Shown: positions 1 to 7,519, counted from the stretch's first letter. The stretch is 8,758 nt of DNA from Acidaminobacter sp. (GCA_009881125.1 WXFH01000059.1:1-8758), one strand, 5' to 3'. Made by a program: numbers and translations. The notes: generated by a model from the letters alone, not told the origin.

Positions 1-1491
1 CGCAAGCCTAGAAGAGAAGCAGGTCATATTGCGTAGTTTAATCAAAAGAATAGATATAACAGAAGCCGAGCCTGTTATCTCATGGTCTTTTTTGTAGATT
101 TTTTTGCAACATGCACGCTCCATTACCATTGCATCCGTGATCACATCCGCAGCGTCCATGCTGCCAATACGCTCCATGACACTCTCAATCATAGAAGCAG
201 CAAGGGCTTCGAGTTCGTGGCGCGTACCGCCTGTGGCATCTTTTGTAATGCCTGGTGCGATAAACTGCGTCAAAATTTGATTCGTGTAATTGATTGCACC
301 CTCGTCTGTGATTGAATCGTTCTCCAGAAGCTTAGCGACGATCGCTTCTGCCCGCTCGACGATCTGCAGCGTTTCCACAATATCCTGACTCGCGGCAAGA
401 ACTTCTTTTTCAAGATCTTCTAGAACTGGATCCACCTTCGCCTGTGTGAGCAAATCACTGTTCAGGAGTTGGAGCGCTTGACGCATAGCAAGCGAAGTAT
501 AGGTTGCGTCCGGGTTAGGAGTGCCAACCGGCTTCTCTGGTTCTGGAATAGGTTGGTCAACTGGGACCGGAGGTGGTGTTGGAGCAGGGGCTGTGCCACC
601 ACCACCTCCGCCGCCAGTCCCAGTACCTGGATCACTCGGAGCGACATAATTGTCTGTATATGTAATTAAATTGATTTTTTGAAGCACAGTAATTGTGCTT
701 GTAATCGAAGCTTCAGTTGACAAACTATCCTCAACACCTTCAAGTACCGAGCTGATCACCGAAAAATAAGCATCCAGGAAACTCATGCTCATATCATGAT
801 CCGTCGTAATGGCGTTGATTTTTGTCAAAATAGCATTTTTAACTGTATCATTTACTGCCGCTGTGTTTAAATCGATTGAATATACGCCCGTTGTATTTCT
901 TACAGCAGATCCAATCTTTGTGGTACCAAAACCATCAATCGCAGCGAGAATAAGTTTAGCTTTTTCATCTGCGGTTGGTGCGAGCATCTCAAATTCGTCC
1001 TGGAATTCTTGAGGGAATTCAGAAAGAATGGTCGTCGTCAAGTCTTTGAAATCTTCAACATATTCACTGTAAACAATACTGTCTGGATCATTATAGAGTT
1101 TGAAGAAAATATTGCCGGTAGCTGTTGTCGTTAACGCATTCAACGAAACAGGCAATTGATCCTTAAAAGCATAATAGACGTCTACTGCTTCTTGCGCAGT
1201 GGCAAAGCCATAAGTGTCGAAATGTACCGGATCTGCGGTATAAGCAGTATTAAATGCAGATTTTATTGAATTCTCGATAATAAGTTCATTTGCATTAATC
1301 GCATCCAGAGCGACATACATTTTTGATGCATAATTAAGCTTATCTGACAAAAACGGCGTAATGTACTTAGTTTTTAAATTCTCAAATAACTGTTCAGTCT
1401 CTGATGGAAGCGCAAACCCACTCCCCAACGTCCCCAACAACATCACCACAGCCAGCACCATCGCTAACCATTTCTTTCTGATCAACTTCAT
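1..1491 (-). CDS. Large secreted protein of unknown function, 3' end beyond window edge
   Basis: The frame starting at ATG 1491 stays open for 497 codons to the left edge, so the C-terminus is missing or not resolved. The start is fixed by an AGAGGAGG ribosome binding site (1499-1506), 7 nt upstream. Residues 1-28 form a signal peptide: basic MKLIRKK start, a hydrophobic core rich in Val, Leu and Met, and a likely cut near GFA. Residues about 30-284 look helical and Ala/Asp/Thr-rich, and match no family I know. Residues about 285-323 are a flexible linker, first a glycine run and then a proline-rich stretch. A second helical, acidic segment spans about 330-455. It begins 38 nt after the SLH protein gene and is probably the last or a late operon gene, exported to the cell surface. 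The last 37 codons (below about 111) change character to Cys/Lys-rich and may reflect a frameshift. Function unknown; gene reality is well supported. Confidence 0.82.
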   Translation of the reverse strand, partial: MKLIRKKWLAMVLAVVMLLGTLGSGFALPSETEQLFENLKTKYITPFLSDKLNYASKMYVALDAINANELIIENSIKSAFNTAYTADPVHFDTYGFATAQEAVDVYYAFKDQLPVSLNALTTTATGNIFFKLYNDPDSIVYSEYVEDFKDLTTTILSEFPQEFQDEFEMLAPTADEKAKLILAAIDGFGTTKIGSAVRNTTGVYSIDLNTAAVNDTVKNAILTKINAITTDHDMSMSFLDAYFSVISSVLEGVEDSLSTEASITSTITVLQKINLITYTDNYVAPSDPGTGTGGGGGGGTAPAPTPPPVPVDQPIPEPEKPVGTPNPDATYTSLAMRQALQLLNSDLLTQAKVDPVLEDLEKEVLAASQDIVETLQIVERAEAIVAKLLENDSITDEGAINYTNQILTQFIAPGITKDATGGTRHELEALAASMIESVMERIGSMDAADVITDAMVMERACCKKIYKKDHEITGSASVISILLIKLRNMTCFSSRLA

Positions 1492-1498
1492 CCGTCTG

Positions 1499-1506
1499 CC
1501 TCCTCT
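1499..1506 (-). promoter_or_regulatory. Ribosome binding site of the large secreted protein
   Basis: AGAGGAGG on the minus strand, 7 nt before ATG 1491. It is a near-perfect anti-SD match. It fixes the start of a gene whose other end lies outside the window. Confidence 0.8.
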
Positions 1507-1529
1507 AATCTGCTTCTATTATTAGTTCT

Positions 1530-2591
1530 TTATTCCAGAGTTCCGTAAAACAGCTGCATCATCTTGATCATAAGGACACTGGCTTCCGCCCGCGTCACAA
1601 TGTCTTGTGGTCTGAAGGTGCCATCCGGATAGCCGGAGAAAATGCCCATTTTGGTGAGCCACAGAAGATCTTCCTGTGAGGTGGCACTTAAAGTACTGAT
1701 GTCCGTAAAGTTCAGGCTGGTGCCGCCCTCCGGGTTGAGTTTGAGAACCATGGCCATATTGGACAGGAGATTCGCCGTCTTTTCCCGGGTCAGAGGTTCA
1801 TCCGGAAGTGCCCTTCCGTCCAGGACTTCGTATAGGCCCAGATAAGAGGCATAAGCCATGAAATCATAATGCCAATCCGCAGCTCTGACATCCAGCGGCA
1901 AAGCGGCTGGTTTTAATGTCTTATAGTCCTTCGATAACGCCTTCACTAGCATAGTGATGACTTCCGCCCGTGTTAAAGGCTGCTCCGGTCTGTAGGTCTG
2001 ATCAGGGAAGCCTGCTATGACACCTGCACGAGTCAGCAGTGTCACATAACTGGTCGACCAGTGCTTGGTCATGTCTTTAAACTCGGTTTTAATCCCAAGC
2101 ACCGGCTTCTCAAGGGCAATACCCCTGTCCGTCAGGGTTTGCTTGACCTCTTCCGGAGGTGTAAATACCGAACCGCCAGTACTGGTCTTAGTCTCATATT
2201 TGTTGTTGAGGCTGATCATGCCATTTCTGTTTAGAGTGGTGGCTGCGTCGATCAGGGCCATGCGATCCTCGAAGGACCAAGTCTTGAGAGCCTCCAGGTT
2301 TCTGATGACAATTGCAGGCGTGATCCCGTTGGTTTCTATGAAATCTTTTTGAGTGTCCGTAAGCTGCGTCTGGTAATTGGATTTTGTGACTTCAATGGCG
2401 TCCGCGTCGTAAAGGGTGATCTTCAGGAGATCGCCAAAGCTTTCGCGCTCCTCTGCCGGCTGAGCCTTAAGCGCAGTCAGCATGAGGTCCACATAGGCGG
2501 TATCCAGACCGTCAGCAAAGCTCGCGGTGCCTGAAAGGCTGATCATCAGCGCCAGTGATGCCGCGGCGACTTTTTTCCATTTCATTGACAT
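1530..2591 (-). CDS. Secreted S-layer homology (SLH) domain protein
   Basis: Predicted 353-residue exported protein held to the wall by three C-terminal SLH domains, a fold that in other bacteria binds pyruvylated secondary wall polysaccharide. A signal peptide covers residues 1-26 (MKWKK, hydrophobic core, cut after SFA). Residues about 30-135 form a helical N-terminal domain I do not recognise, followed by a Thr/Ser/Gly linker around 136-145. SLH1 spans about 171-218 (FKDMTKHW, GFPDQTYRP, LTRAE). SLH2 spans about 233-281 and is divergent, with TREK in place of TRAE. SLH3 spans about 295-345 (GYPDGTFRP, VTRAE). ATG 2591 is chosen because GGGAGG lies 8 nt upstream. An in-frame ATG at 2618 would add nine residues and overlap the previous gene but has a poorer ribosome site. 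It starts 16 nt after the preceding gene ends, so it is probably co-transcribed. SLH assignment is firm; the role of the N-terminal domain is unknown. Confidence 0.93.
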   Translation of the reverse strand: MSMKWKKVAAASLALMISLSGTASFADGLDTAYVDLMLTALKAQPAEERESFGDLLKITLYDADAIEVTKSNYQTQLTDTQKDFIETNGITPAIVIRNLEALKTWSFEDRMALIDAATTLNRNGMISLNNKYETKTSTGGSVFTPPEEVKQTLTDRGIALEKPVLGIKTEFKDMTKHWSTSYVTLLTRAGVIAGFPDQTYRPEQPLTRAEVITMLVKALSKDYKTLKPAALPLDVRAADWHYDFMAYASYLGLYEVLDGRALPDEPLTREKTANLLSNMAMVLKLNPEGGTSLNFTDISTLSATSQEDLLWLTKMGIFSGYPDGTFRPQDIVTRAEASVLMIKMMQLFYGTLE

Positions 2592-2599
2592 TGTCCCAG

Positions 2600-2605
2600 C
2601 CTCCC
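2600..2605 (-). promoter_or_regulatory. Ribosome binding site deciding the SLH protein start
   Basis: GGGAGG on the minus strand, 8 nt before ATG 2591. It favours this start over the upstream in-frame ATG at 2618. Confidence 0.7.
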
Positions 2606-2607
2606 GT

Positions 2608-3213
2608 TTATTGTCCATATTTTCTGAACAGCCTCAGAATCCACTGCTGTTCATCTGCCGTAAACCGGCTGTAAAAAAGCGACTTTGCGCTTTCCTTTTC
2701 TTCCTGGGTGAAGCCGCCCTGGCTCCACTGAATCAGCGCGTTGATCTCCTTGGCGCTCAGCTTGGAGGACGCCAGTTTGTACGCCTTCGCCTTCTCCGCC
2801 AGGGTCGCCGCCTCTGCGTCCACCGTGACCTCTTGGGTATTTTCCCCTTGCGGCTGCCCTTCACCGGTTTGAACAGCAGACTCCGAACGGTCGGAGGCGC
2901 TTGATGCCTGTGTTCCGCCAGTCTTTGCCGCTTCCTGGCTCACGCTCCCGCCGCCATTCGCAGGTGCTTGGGCCGATGGTGATATTTCCGTCCCCTGTCC
3001 CATCATGCCAACCTTTGTCCGGCTCACATTTTCGGGCACATCCGATACCACTATGACCTCTTCTTCAGTCTCCAAGATCCCAACAAGTTCAGGTGACGCC
3101 AGCGCCATCATCTGATCCGTCTTATAGTTGAGAAAAAGGATGCCTGCGACAGCAAGTAGAATTGCCGCAGCGAAAGCAGCCCACCATGGTCTCCTGCCCT
3201 TAACGCCTCGCAA
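2608..3213 (-). CDS. Single-pass membrane protein with disordered linker, function unknown
   Basis: Predicted 201-residue protein that I cannot assign to a family. Residues 1-10 are basic and 11-29 form one Ala/Leu/Ile-rich transmembrane helix, so the bulk should lie outside the membrane. Residues about 41-72 are mixed acidic and hydrophobic. Residues 73-130 are a Ser/Gly/Gln/Ala-rich linker, likely disordered. Residues 131-201 form a charged helical domain with repeated hydrophobic spacing (SAKEINALIQW, TQEEKESAK, TADEQQWILRLF). Translation starts at TTG 3213, supported by GGAGG at 3223-3227 with 9 nt spacing. The start overlaps the end of the phosphatase gene by 14 nt, suggesting translational coupling. 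Its position between phosphatase and SLH protein suggests an envelope-assembly or anchoring role, but that rests on context only. Confidence 0.85.
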   Translation of the reverse strand: MRGVKGRRPWWAAFAAAILLAVAGILFLNYKTDQMMALASPELVGILETEEEVIVVSDVPENVSRTKVGMMGQGTEISPSAQAPANGGGSVSQEAAKTGGTQASSASDRSESAVQTGEGQPQGENTQEVTVDAEAATLAEKAKAYKLASSKLSAKEINALIQWSQGGFTQEEKESAKSLFYSRFTADEQQWILRLFRKYGQ

Positions 3214-4030
3214 AACGCCACGCCTCCAGTCTCTGCCAGATATTAGTCCTCAGATTGAAAGGAACTGCTCGATCCTCCCTGTCAAAGGAGGTCCAGGACT
3301 CATCAAAACTGTTGTCAAAGTCGATCCCTTTGACCGCCAGCGCTGCATTTTCTCTGGTGATCTGAGCAAAATAGGTATGGCTGGTGATCTTTTTTAGCAG
3401 TGCCAGTTCCTCTTGAACAAGAGGAGAACGCTTTTGATCACTGTGTGCACCCGTACCAACAAAATGGTACATGTTGTACTTGAGCAGCTTCAGGGCAGTT
3501 TTTCCGGTACTGGTATGGGTATACTTCAAGCTTCCAAGATTGAGCTGCAGATAAGCGCCGCTGTCGATGAGCTCCACCGCAAGGTCAGGATTTTCCTGTA
3601 GAGCTGCGCAGCGTTCCGGGTGGGCAATGATAACTTTGACCCCCATGGCGTTCAGATCTGACAGCAGTGAAAAGGTCTCTCTCATCCAACCCGTCATAGG
3701 AAGTTCCAGAAGCAGATAGCGGTTGCCTATGAGGATGACCTCACGGCTCTTGACATGATCGATTAGTTCCGGTGTCAGGTAAGCCTCATGGGCTGGAATG
3801 ATCTCCAGGGGCATACCTTTGCCTAGCAGAAATTTCGAGATAGCTCTGGCCGCAGCCTGTAAGTCTTCGCGACGACCAAAGGGCTCTCCGGCAACAAAGT
3901 GAGACGTGGCTATGACATGGGAAAATCCGGCGGTCAAAGACTGTCTGGCCATATGGTAGGCCATGTCATAGCTTCTCGCGCCGTCATCTCCCGGTATGTT
4001 AGGCAATAAGTGTGAATGAAGATCGTACAT
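3200..4030 (-). CDS. CpsB/YwqE-like PHP-domain tyrosine-protein phosphatase, variant metal site
   Basis: Predicted 276-residue cytoplasmic metal-dependent phosphatase of the CpsB/CapC/YwqE family, whose members dephosphorylate the partner tyrosine kinase of capsule systems. PHP motifs appear in order: DLHSH at 3-7, GDDGA at 14-18, ATSH at 41-44, the acidic ligand E82 in AHEAYL, and IAHPER at 135-140. The last motif, normally SDAH or SDMH, reads TGAH at 193-196, so the usual metal-binding Asp is Gly while His196 is kept. Length is slightly above the usual 240-260, owing to a basic and aromatic tail after about 240. ATG 4030 is chosen because AAGGGAG (4038-4044) lies 7 nt upstream; a TTG at 4048 would sit upstream of that site. 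It follows the kinase gene after 112 nt and overlaps the next gene by 14 nt. Family assignment is firm; full activity is uncertain. Confidence 0.93.
   Translation of the reverse strand: MYDLHSHLLPNIPGDDGARSYDMAYHMARQSLTAGFSHVIATSHFVAGEPFGRREDLQAAARAISKFLLGKGMPLEIIPAHEAYLTPELIDHVKSREVILIGNRYLLLELPMTGWMRETFSLLSDLNAMGVKVIIAHPERCAALQENPDLAVELIDSGAYLQLNLGSLKYTHTSTGKTALKLLKYNMYHFVGTGAHSDQKRSPLVQEELALLKKITSHTYFAQITRENAALAVKGIDFDNSFDESWTSFDREDRAVPFNLRTNIWQRLEAWRFARR
3223..3227 (-). promoter_or_regulatory. Ribosome binding site supporting a TTG start
   Basis: GGAGG on the minus strand inside the 3' end of the phosphatase gene, 9 nt before TTG 3213. It is the reason for accepting a non-ATG start for the membrane protein. 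Confidence 0.6.
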
Positions 4031-4037
4031 GGCAAGT

Positions 4038-4044
4038 CTCCCTT
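4038..4044 (-). promoter_or_regulatory. Ribosome binding site deciding the phosphatase start
   Basis: AAGGGAG on the minus strand, 7 nt before ATG 4030. It excludes the in-frame TTG at 4048, which lies upstream of it. Confidence 0.65.
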
Positions 4045-4079
4045 GCAAATAATGGGGTATTGACTAACAGCTGTCACAA

Positions 4080-4093
4080 TGAACTTTAGTTCA
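4080..4093. repeat. 14-bp perfect palindrome in the kinase-phosphatase gap
   Basis: TGAACTTTAGTTCA has 6-bp arms around a 2-bp centre. It lies in the only sizeable gap inside the operon (4031-4142). As RNA its loop is too short for a good hairpin, so a protein binding site is the more natural reading, though chance is possible. I see no convincing promoter or terminator in this gap. Confidence 0.3.
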
Positions 4094-4142
4094 GCCTATG
4101 GTTTTAAAAAAGGGGTGACTCAATCGCAAATTGGCCGGATCG

Positions 4143-4883
4143 TTAACGGCTCTTTGTCTTCTTGCGGCCAAAAAGGCCTTTCTTAGGTGTTTCAGGCTGG
4201 TCGCCATAAACGTTGCCATAGTAATGATAATATTTGTATTTGTAATAGCCGCCTTCATGGATTGGCAGACGGTTGAGTACGACGCCCAACACTTTGGCTT
4301 TGACATTGTTGAGAAGTTCTACGGCATACTGGGACTGCTTGCGATCCCCTTTGCCAACGCGGAGTACAACAATGGTCCCATCCAGAAACGAGGCCAGGAT
4401 CTGGGCGTCCGTCACTACCCCGACCGGAGGCGCGTCGACGAGAATCAGGTCATAATGCTCTTTGAATTGGTCAATAAGTGCGCGCATTTTTTTCGAGCCC
4501 AAAATTTCAGCCGGGTTAGGAGGAATAGGTCCTGAAGTCATCACATCAAGACGCGGTTCATCCGTAGGCAGAACAAAAGTCAACGGAGATTTCTCTGACA
4601 ACAATGCATCTGATAAGCCTCTAACGTTGGGTTGTCGAAAGACTTTATGAATCGAAGGCTTTCTCATGTCAGCATCTATAATCAAGACACGCTTTCCTGA
4701 CTTAGCTGATACAACGCCATAATTGGAGGTGGTTGTGGTCTTGCCTTCGCCCGGTAGAGCACTGGTAAAAACAATCGTTTGAATCTCACGATCCAGATCA
4801 GAAAACTGGACATTGGTTTTCAGTGTCCTATAGGCTTCAGAGATAGGTGATTTGGGGCTCATGTGCGAAATCAAGGTATCCAT
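4143..4883 (-). CDS. CpsD/CapB-family bacterial tyrosine kinase (BY-kinase)
   Basis: Predicted 246-residue cytoplasmic tyrosine autokinase that works with a CpsC-like membrane activator to control polysaccharide length and export. The P-loop fold is clear: Walker A ALPGEGKTT (42-50, Lys48), Walker A' VLIIDADMRKP (66-76), and Walker B LILVDAPP (146-153). The N-terminal SEAYRTLKTN (15-24) is the usual activator-facing segment of this family. The C-terminal tail carries eight tyrosines within residues 213-226, the expected autophosphorylation cluster, followed by a basic end. The ATG at 4883 lies 2 nt after the CpsC-like gene, and its AGGAGG site (4892-4899) is inside that gene, indicating coupled translation. 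Length fits the Bacillota-type split kinase. MinD-like ATPases share the fold, but the tyrosine tail and neighbours decide the call. Confidence 0.96.
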   Translation of the reverse strand: MDTLISHMSPKSPISEAYRTLKTNVQFSDLDREIQTIVFTSALPGEGKTTTTSNYGVVSAKSGKRVLIIDADMRKPSIHKVFRQPNVRGLSDALLSEKSPLTFVLPTDEPRLDVMTSGPIPPNPAEILGSKKMRALIDQFKEHYDLILVDAPPVGVVTDAQILASFLDGTIVVLRVGKGDRKQSQYAVELLNNVKAKVLGVVLNRLPIHEGGYYKYKYYHYYGNVYGDQPETPKKGLFGRKKTKSR

Positions 4884-4885
4884 GA

Positions 4886-5578
4886 TTACTTCTCCTCCTG
4901 CATCTCTGGAATCATGCCCAGCACTGGCAAGCCCAACAACTGCTGGACTTCCTCAGGCGTCTTGATGGAACGGTCCAGAAATTCCAGCATGAAAGATACA
5001 AAGATCCCAAGCATTAAACCCAGCACCAGGCTGATGGCCAAGTTCATGGAAATCCTTGGCGATATTGGGCCGCTCGGAACCTCAGCAGGATCAATAACCT
5101 GGACATTCTCAATTTTCATAATCTCAGAGACTTCTTCCATAAAGGTCTTGGCCATTTCATTGGCTATCAGCGCCGCCCGCTCCGGGTCCGTATCTCTAAC
5201 GGCAACTTTGATTACCGCCGTATTGTTTAGGAGGGTCACGCTGATTTTAGATCGCAGTTCGCCAGGACTCATGGTGTTCCCTAAATCATTGACAACCTTA
5301 TTGATGACAACTTTGGATTTGGCGATTTCTGCATAGGTTCCAATCAACTGTTGGTTGGTCAGAATCCCCTGATTGTTGATCTGATTTGTAGTCAGTTCCT
5401 CAACGGGTTTTCCCAGCATCAAAGTTGTAAAGGTTTCGTATTCCGGTGTGATTAAAAAATTGGAGACGCCCGCGCTGATCATGACAGACAGTAGCGTCAA
5501 GGTCACGATCAGCTTTATGTGTTTCAGCAGCATATAAAACAGTTCCCTGAGATCCAGGGTATCAAATTCGTGTTCCAT
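4886..5578 (-). CDS. CpsC/YveK-like chain-length determinant and kinase activator
   Basis: Predicted 230-residue Wzz-type membrane protein that sets polysaccharide chain length and activates the adjacent kinase. The first transmembrane helix is about residues 22-43, and the second about 178-200. Between them lies an extracytoplasmic domain ending in the proline-rich PAEVPSGPISPR (164-175), typical of the family just before the second helix. The cytoplasmic tail (RSIKTPEEVQQLLGLPVLGMIP) is the usual kinase-contact segment. ATG 5578 is chosen because GGAGG (5590-5594) lies 11 nt upstream. A TTG at 5596 would place the start over the ribosome site, so the longer version is unlikely. It sits 30 nt after the dehydratase gene and 2 nt before the kinase gene. 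Confidence 0.95.
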   Translation of the reverse strand: MEHEFDTLDLRELFYMLLKHIKLIVTLTLLSVMISAGVSNFLITPEYETFTTLMLGKPVEELTTNQINNQGILTNQQLIGTYAEIAKSKVVINKVVNDLGNTMSPGELRSKISVTLLNNTAVIKVAVRDTDPERAALIANEMAKTFMEEVSEIMKIENVQVIDPAEVPSGPISPRISMNLAISLVLGLMLGIFVSFMLEFLDRSIKTPEEVQQLLGLPVLGMIPEMQEEK

Positions 5579-5589
5579 GTAATGAAAAG

Positions 5590-5594
5590 CCTCC
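5590..5594 (-). promoter_or_regulatory. Ribosome binding site deciding the CpsC-like start
   Basis: GGAGG on the minus strand, 11 nt before ATG 5578. The spacing is a little long, but it overlaps the alternative TTG start at 5596 and so argues against it. Confidence 0.55.
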
Positions 5595-5608
5595 AATTTA
5601 TGAGAAGA

Positions 5609-7519
5609 TTAGGTCATAACCACATTCCACTGCTGCATTTCGGGTGATGGGACAACACAGCCATTGTCCAGAAAAGCCTTGTTGATCTGGCGGTTATCCC
5701 TCTGATAGGACGTTACCATGGATTCAAACATATCCAGAAGCGCTTCCTGATCCTCGCCATGAACCAGCTCTTTGAGCATCTCAAGCCGTTTCAGGAGAAA
5801 TGGATACTCCACTTTGTTCGGCTTTCCTATAAAGATTTTTTCATGCTGAGTCTTACTCTCCACGGACTCTTCTGAGGTCAGAAGCTCTTCATAAAGCTTC
5901 TCACCAAGTCTGAGTCCGGTAAACTTGATTTCAATGTCTTTGTGAGGTTCAAGACCAGACAGCCTGATCAAGTCCTCAGCCAAGTTAAGAATCCTGACCG
6001 GTTCTCCCATGTCCAATACGAAAACGTCTCCGCCCTTGGCCAGGCCCCCAGCCTGAAGCATAAGCCTCGATGCCTCCGGAATAGTCATAAAGTATCGAAC
6101 CATGTCTTTGTGAGTCACTGTCACCGGTCCCCCCTCTTGAATTTGTTTCTTAAAGAGTGGGATCACGCTGCCATTGGAGCCCAGAACATTGCCGAAGCGC
6201 ACTGCGGTAAAGACGGTTTTATGAGATTCCACCGATTGGACGATCATCTCTGCAATCCGCTTACTGACCCCCATGACACTGGTTGGATTCACTGCCTTGT
6301 CCGTTGAGATCAAAACAAATCGTTCAGTCCCATAATTTATTGAGGCATCAACGAGGTTCAGCGTTCCAAAGACGTTGTTTTTTATAGCTTCACGGGGACT
6401 TCGCTCCATTAAGGGCACGTGCTTATGGGCAGCCGCATGAAAGACGACTTGTGGTCTTAAGTCATTAAATACTCTGAAAAGTTCTTTGCGATCTCTTACA
6501 GAAGTGATTACCGTGTCCAGTTCAACGCCGCCCAGTCCTCTTGACCTCAGTTCGTTGGTCAGATCATAAACGGAATTTTCATTAATATCCAGGATGATCA
6601 GCTTCTTGGGCGCAAATCTGACTATTTGCCGGCAAAGCTCAGAGCCAATGGAGCCGCCTCCACCGGTGACGAGAACAATCTTCCCTTCCAAATAATCTTT
6701 AATCCCCTCCATGTTGAGCGTGATCTCATCTCTTCCCAAAAGGTCTTCAATTTCTACATCTCTTATCTTTTTGATGTCGACATTATCAATCATCATTTCT
6801 TCCAAAGATGGTACCGTTTTGACTTTTGCACCGGTTCTCTTGCATTCCTCAAGGATCTCTTTTCGATCCTGCATTGGAACTGTTGGGATGGCCAGAATAA
6901 TTTCGTCTATCCTTTGACGTTTAACCACGCTCAAAATGTCATACCGATTGCCCATGACTTTAATACCGTTGACTAAAGTCCCTTCTTTTCGTGGGTCGTC
7001 ATCAATAAAAGCTTTTGGGTAGCCAAACCGCTGAGGCTCTGACAACAGGTGTCTCGCCATCATACCTCCGGTACGCCCTGCCCCTATGATCAGGATGTTT
7101 TTATAGTTCTGTCCAATGGTATAAGCACGGTTCTTTAGCCTTCTTATGACTCTGTAGCTCAAACGAAACCCGCCAATCAGAACGACATCGAAAAAAGAAA
7201 TCAACAGGAGGCTTTTATAGCTGAACGGACTTTCAAAGTACAGATCCATGAGCGCCACCAACAAATGACTCAAAATACCAAAAGAAGTGATTCTTATGAG
7301 TTCGTCCACGCTTGCATGCTCCCAGAGACTGTCATAAAGCATGAGAAGTTTCATCATCAGCAGTTTTAAACCGAGCATAAGGATGATAAATGTCAGTCCA
7401 TTCTCAAGAAGAAAAAATAACCGTTCAAAATTCGCCTTCAGAACGACGGCTATGACAATGGACGCAAAGAGGAATGCTATATCCAGTAATACAACAGAAA
7501 ATTTGCGCGTCGATTTCAT
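5609..7519 (-). CDS. Membrane-bound nucleotide-sugar 4,6-dehydratase, CapD/WbpM/PglF family
   Basis: Predicted 636-residue long-form enzyme of the family that converts UDP-GlcNAc or related sugars to 4-keto-6-deoxy intermediates for polysaccharide or glycan synthesis. About four transmembrane helices fall in residues 8-122. A first Rossmann segment begins near IIGAGRTGG (144-152). The catalytic SDR domain begins with VTGGGGSIGSE (284-294). HAAAHKHVPLME follows at 361-372. The active region STDKAVNPTSVMGVSK (405-420) has Met416 where classical SDRs have Tyr, with Lys420 kept, matching the Met-for-Tyr pattern of WbpM/PglF enzymes. GLRLGEKLYEELL at 535-547 is another family hallmark. ATG 7519 has AGGGGG 7 nt upstream. 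It is the first gene after the riboswitch and 0A-box region, so it likely leads the operon. The exact product (C5 epimerisation or not) cannot be told from sequence. Confidence 0.95.
   Translation of the reverse strand: MKSTRKFSVVLLDIAFLFASIVIAVVLKANFERLFFLLENGLTFIILMLGLKLLMMKLLMLYDSLWEHASVDELIRITSFGILSHLLVALMDLYFESPFSYKSLLLISFFDVVLIGGFRLSYRVIRRLKNRAYTIGQNYKNILIIGAGRTGGMMARHLLSEPQRFGYPKAFIDDDPRKEGTLVNGIKVMGNRYDILSVVKRQRIDEIILAIPTVPMQDRKEILEECKRTGAKVKTVPSLEEMMIDNVDIKKIRDVEIEDLLGRDEITLNMEGIKDYLEGKIVLVTGGGGSIGSELCRQIVRFAPKKLIILDINENSVYDLTNELRSRGLGGVELDTVITSVRDRKELFRVFNDLRPQVVFHAAAHKHVPLMERSPREAIKNNVFGTLNLVDASINYGTERFVLISTDKAVNPTSVMGVSKRIAEMIVQSVESHKTVFTAVRFGNVLGSNGSVIPLFKKQIQEGGPVTVTHKDMVRYFMTIPEASRLMLQAGGLAKGGDVFVLDMGEPVRILNLAEDLIRLSGLEPHKDIEIKFTGLRLGEKLYEELLTSEESVESKTQHEKIFIGKPNKVEYPFLLKRLEMLKELVHGEDQEALLDMFESMVTSYQRDNRQINKAFLDNGCVVPSPEMQQWNVVMT

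Noticed and set aside
2527..2904. Plus-strand open frame of 125 codons spanning two gene ends
   Set aside because: It crosses the junction of two well-supported minus-strand genes and shows no domain or ribosome site.
4096..4142. Possible terminator after the kinase gene (short CAAT/ATTG stem before a T6 run)
   Set aside because: The stem has only four weak base pairs and is separated from the T-run, too unstable for an intrinsic terminator.
4131..4535. Plus-strand open frame of 134 codons opposite the kinase gene
   Set aside because: Its hydrophobic start is produced by reading the tyrosine-tail region backwards; the minus-strand kinase explains the sequence fully.
5942..6307. Plus-strand open frame of 121 codons inside the dehydratase gene
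   Set aside because: It is antisense to strongly conserved catalytic motifs, has no family features, and is a shadow of the real gene.
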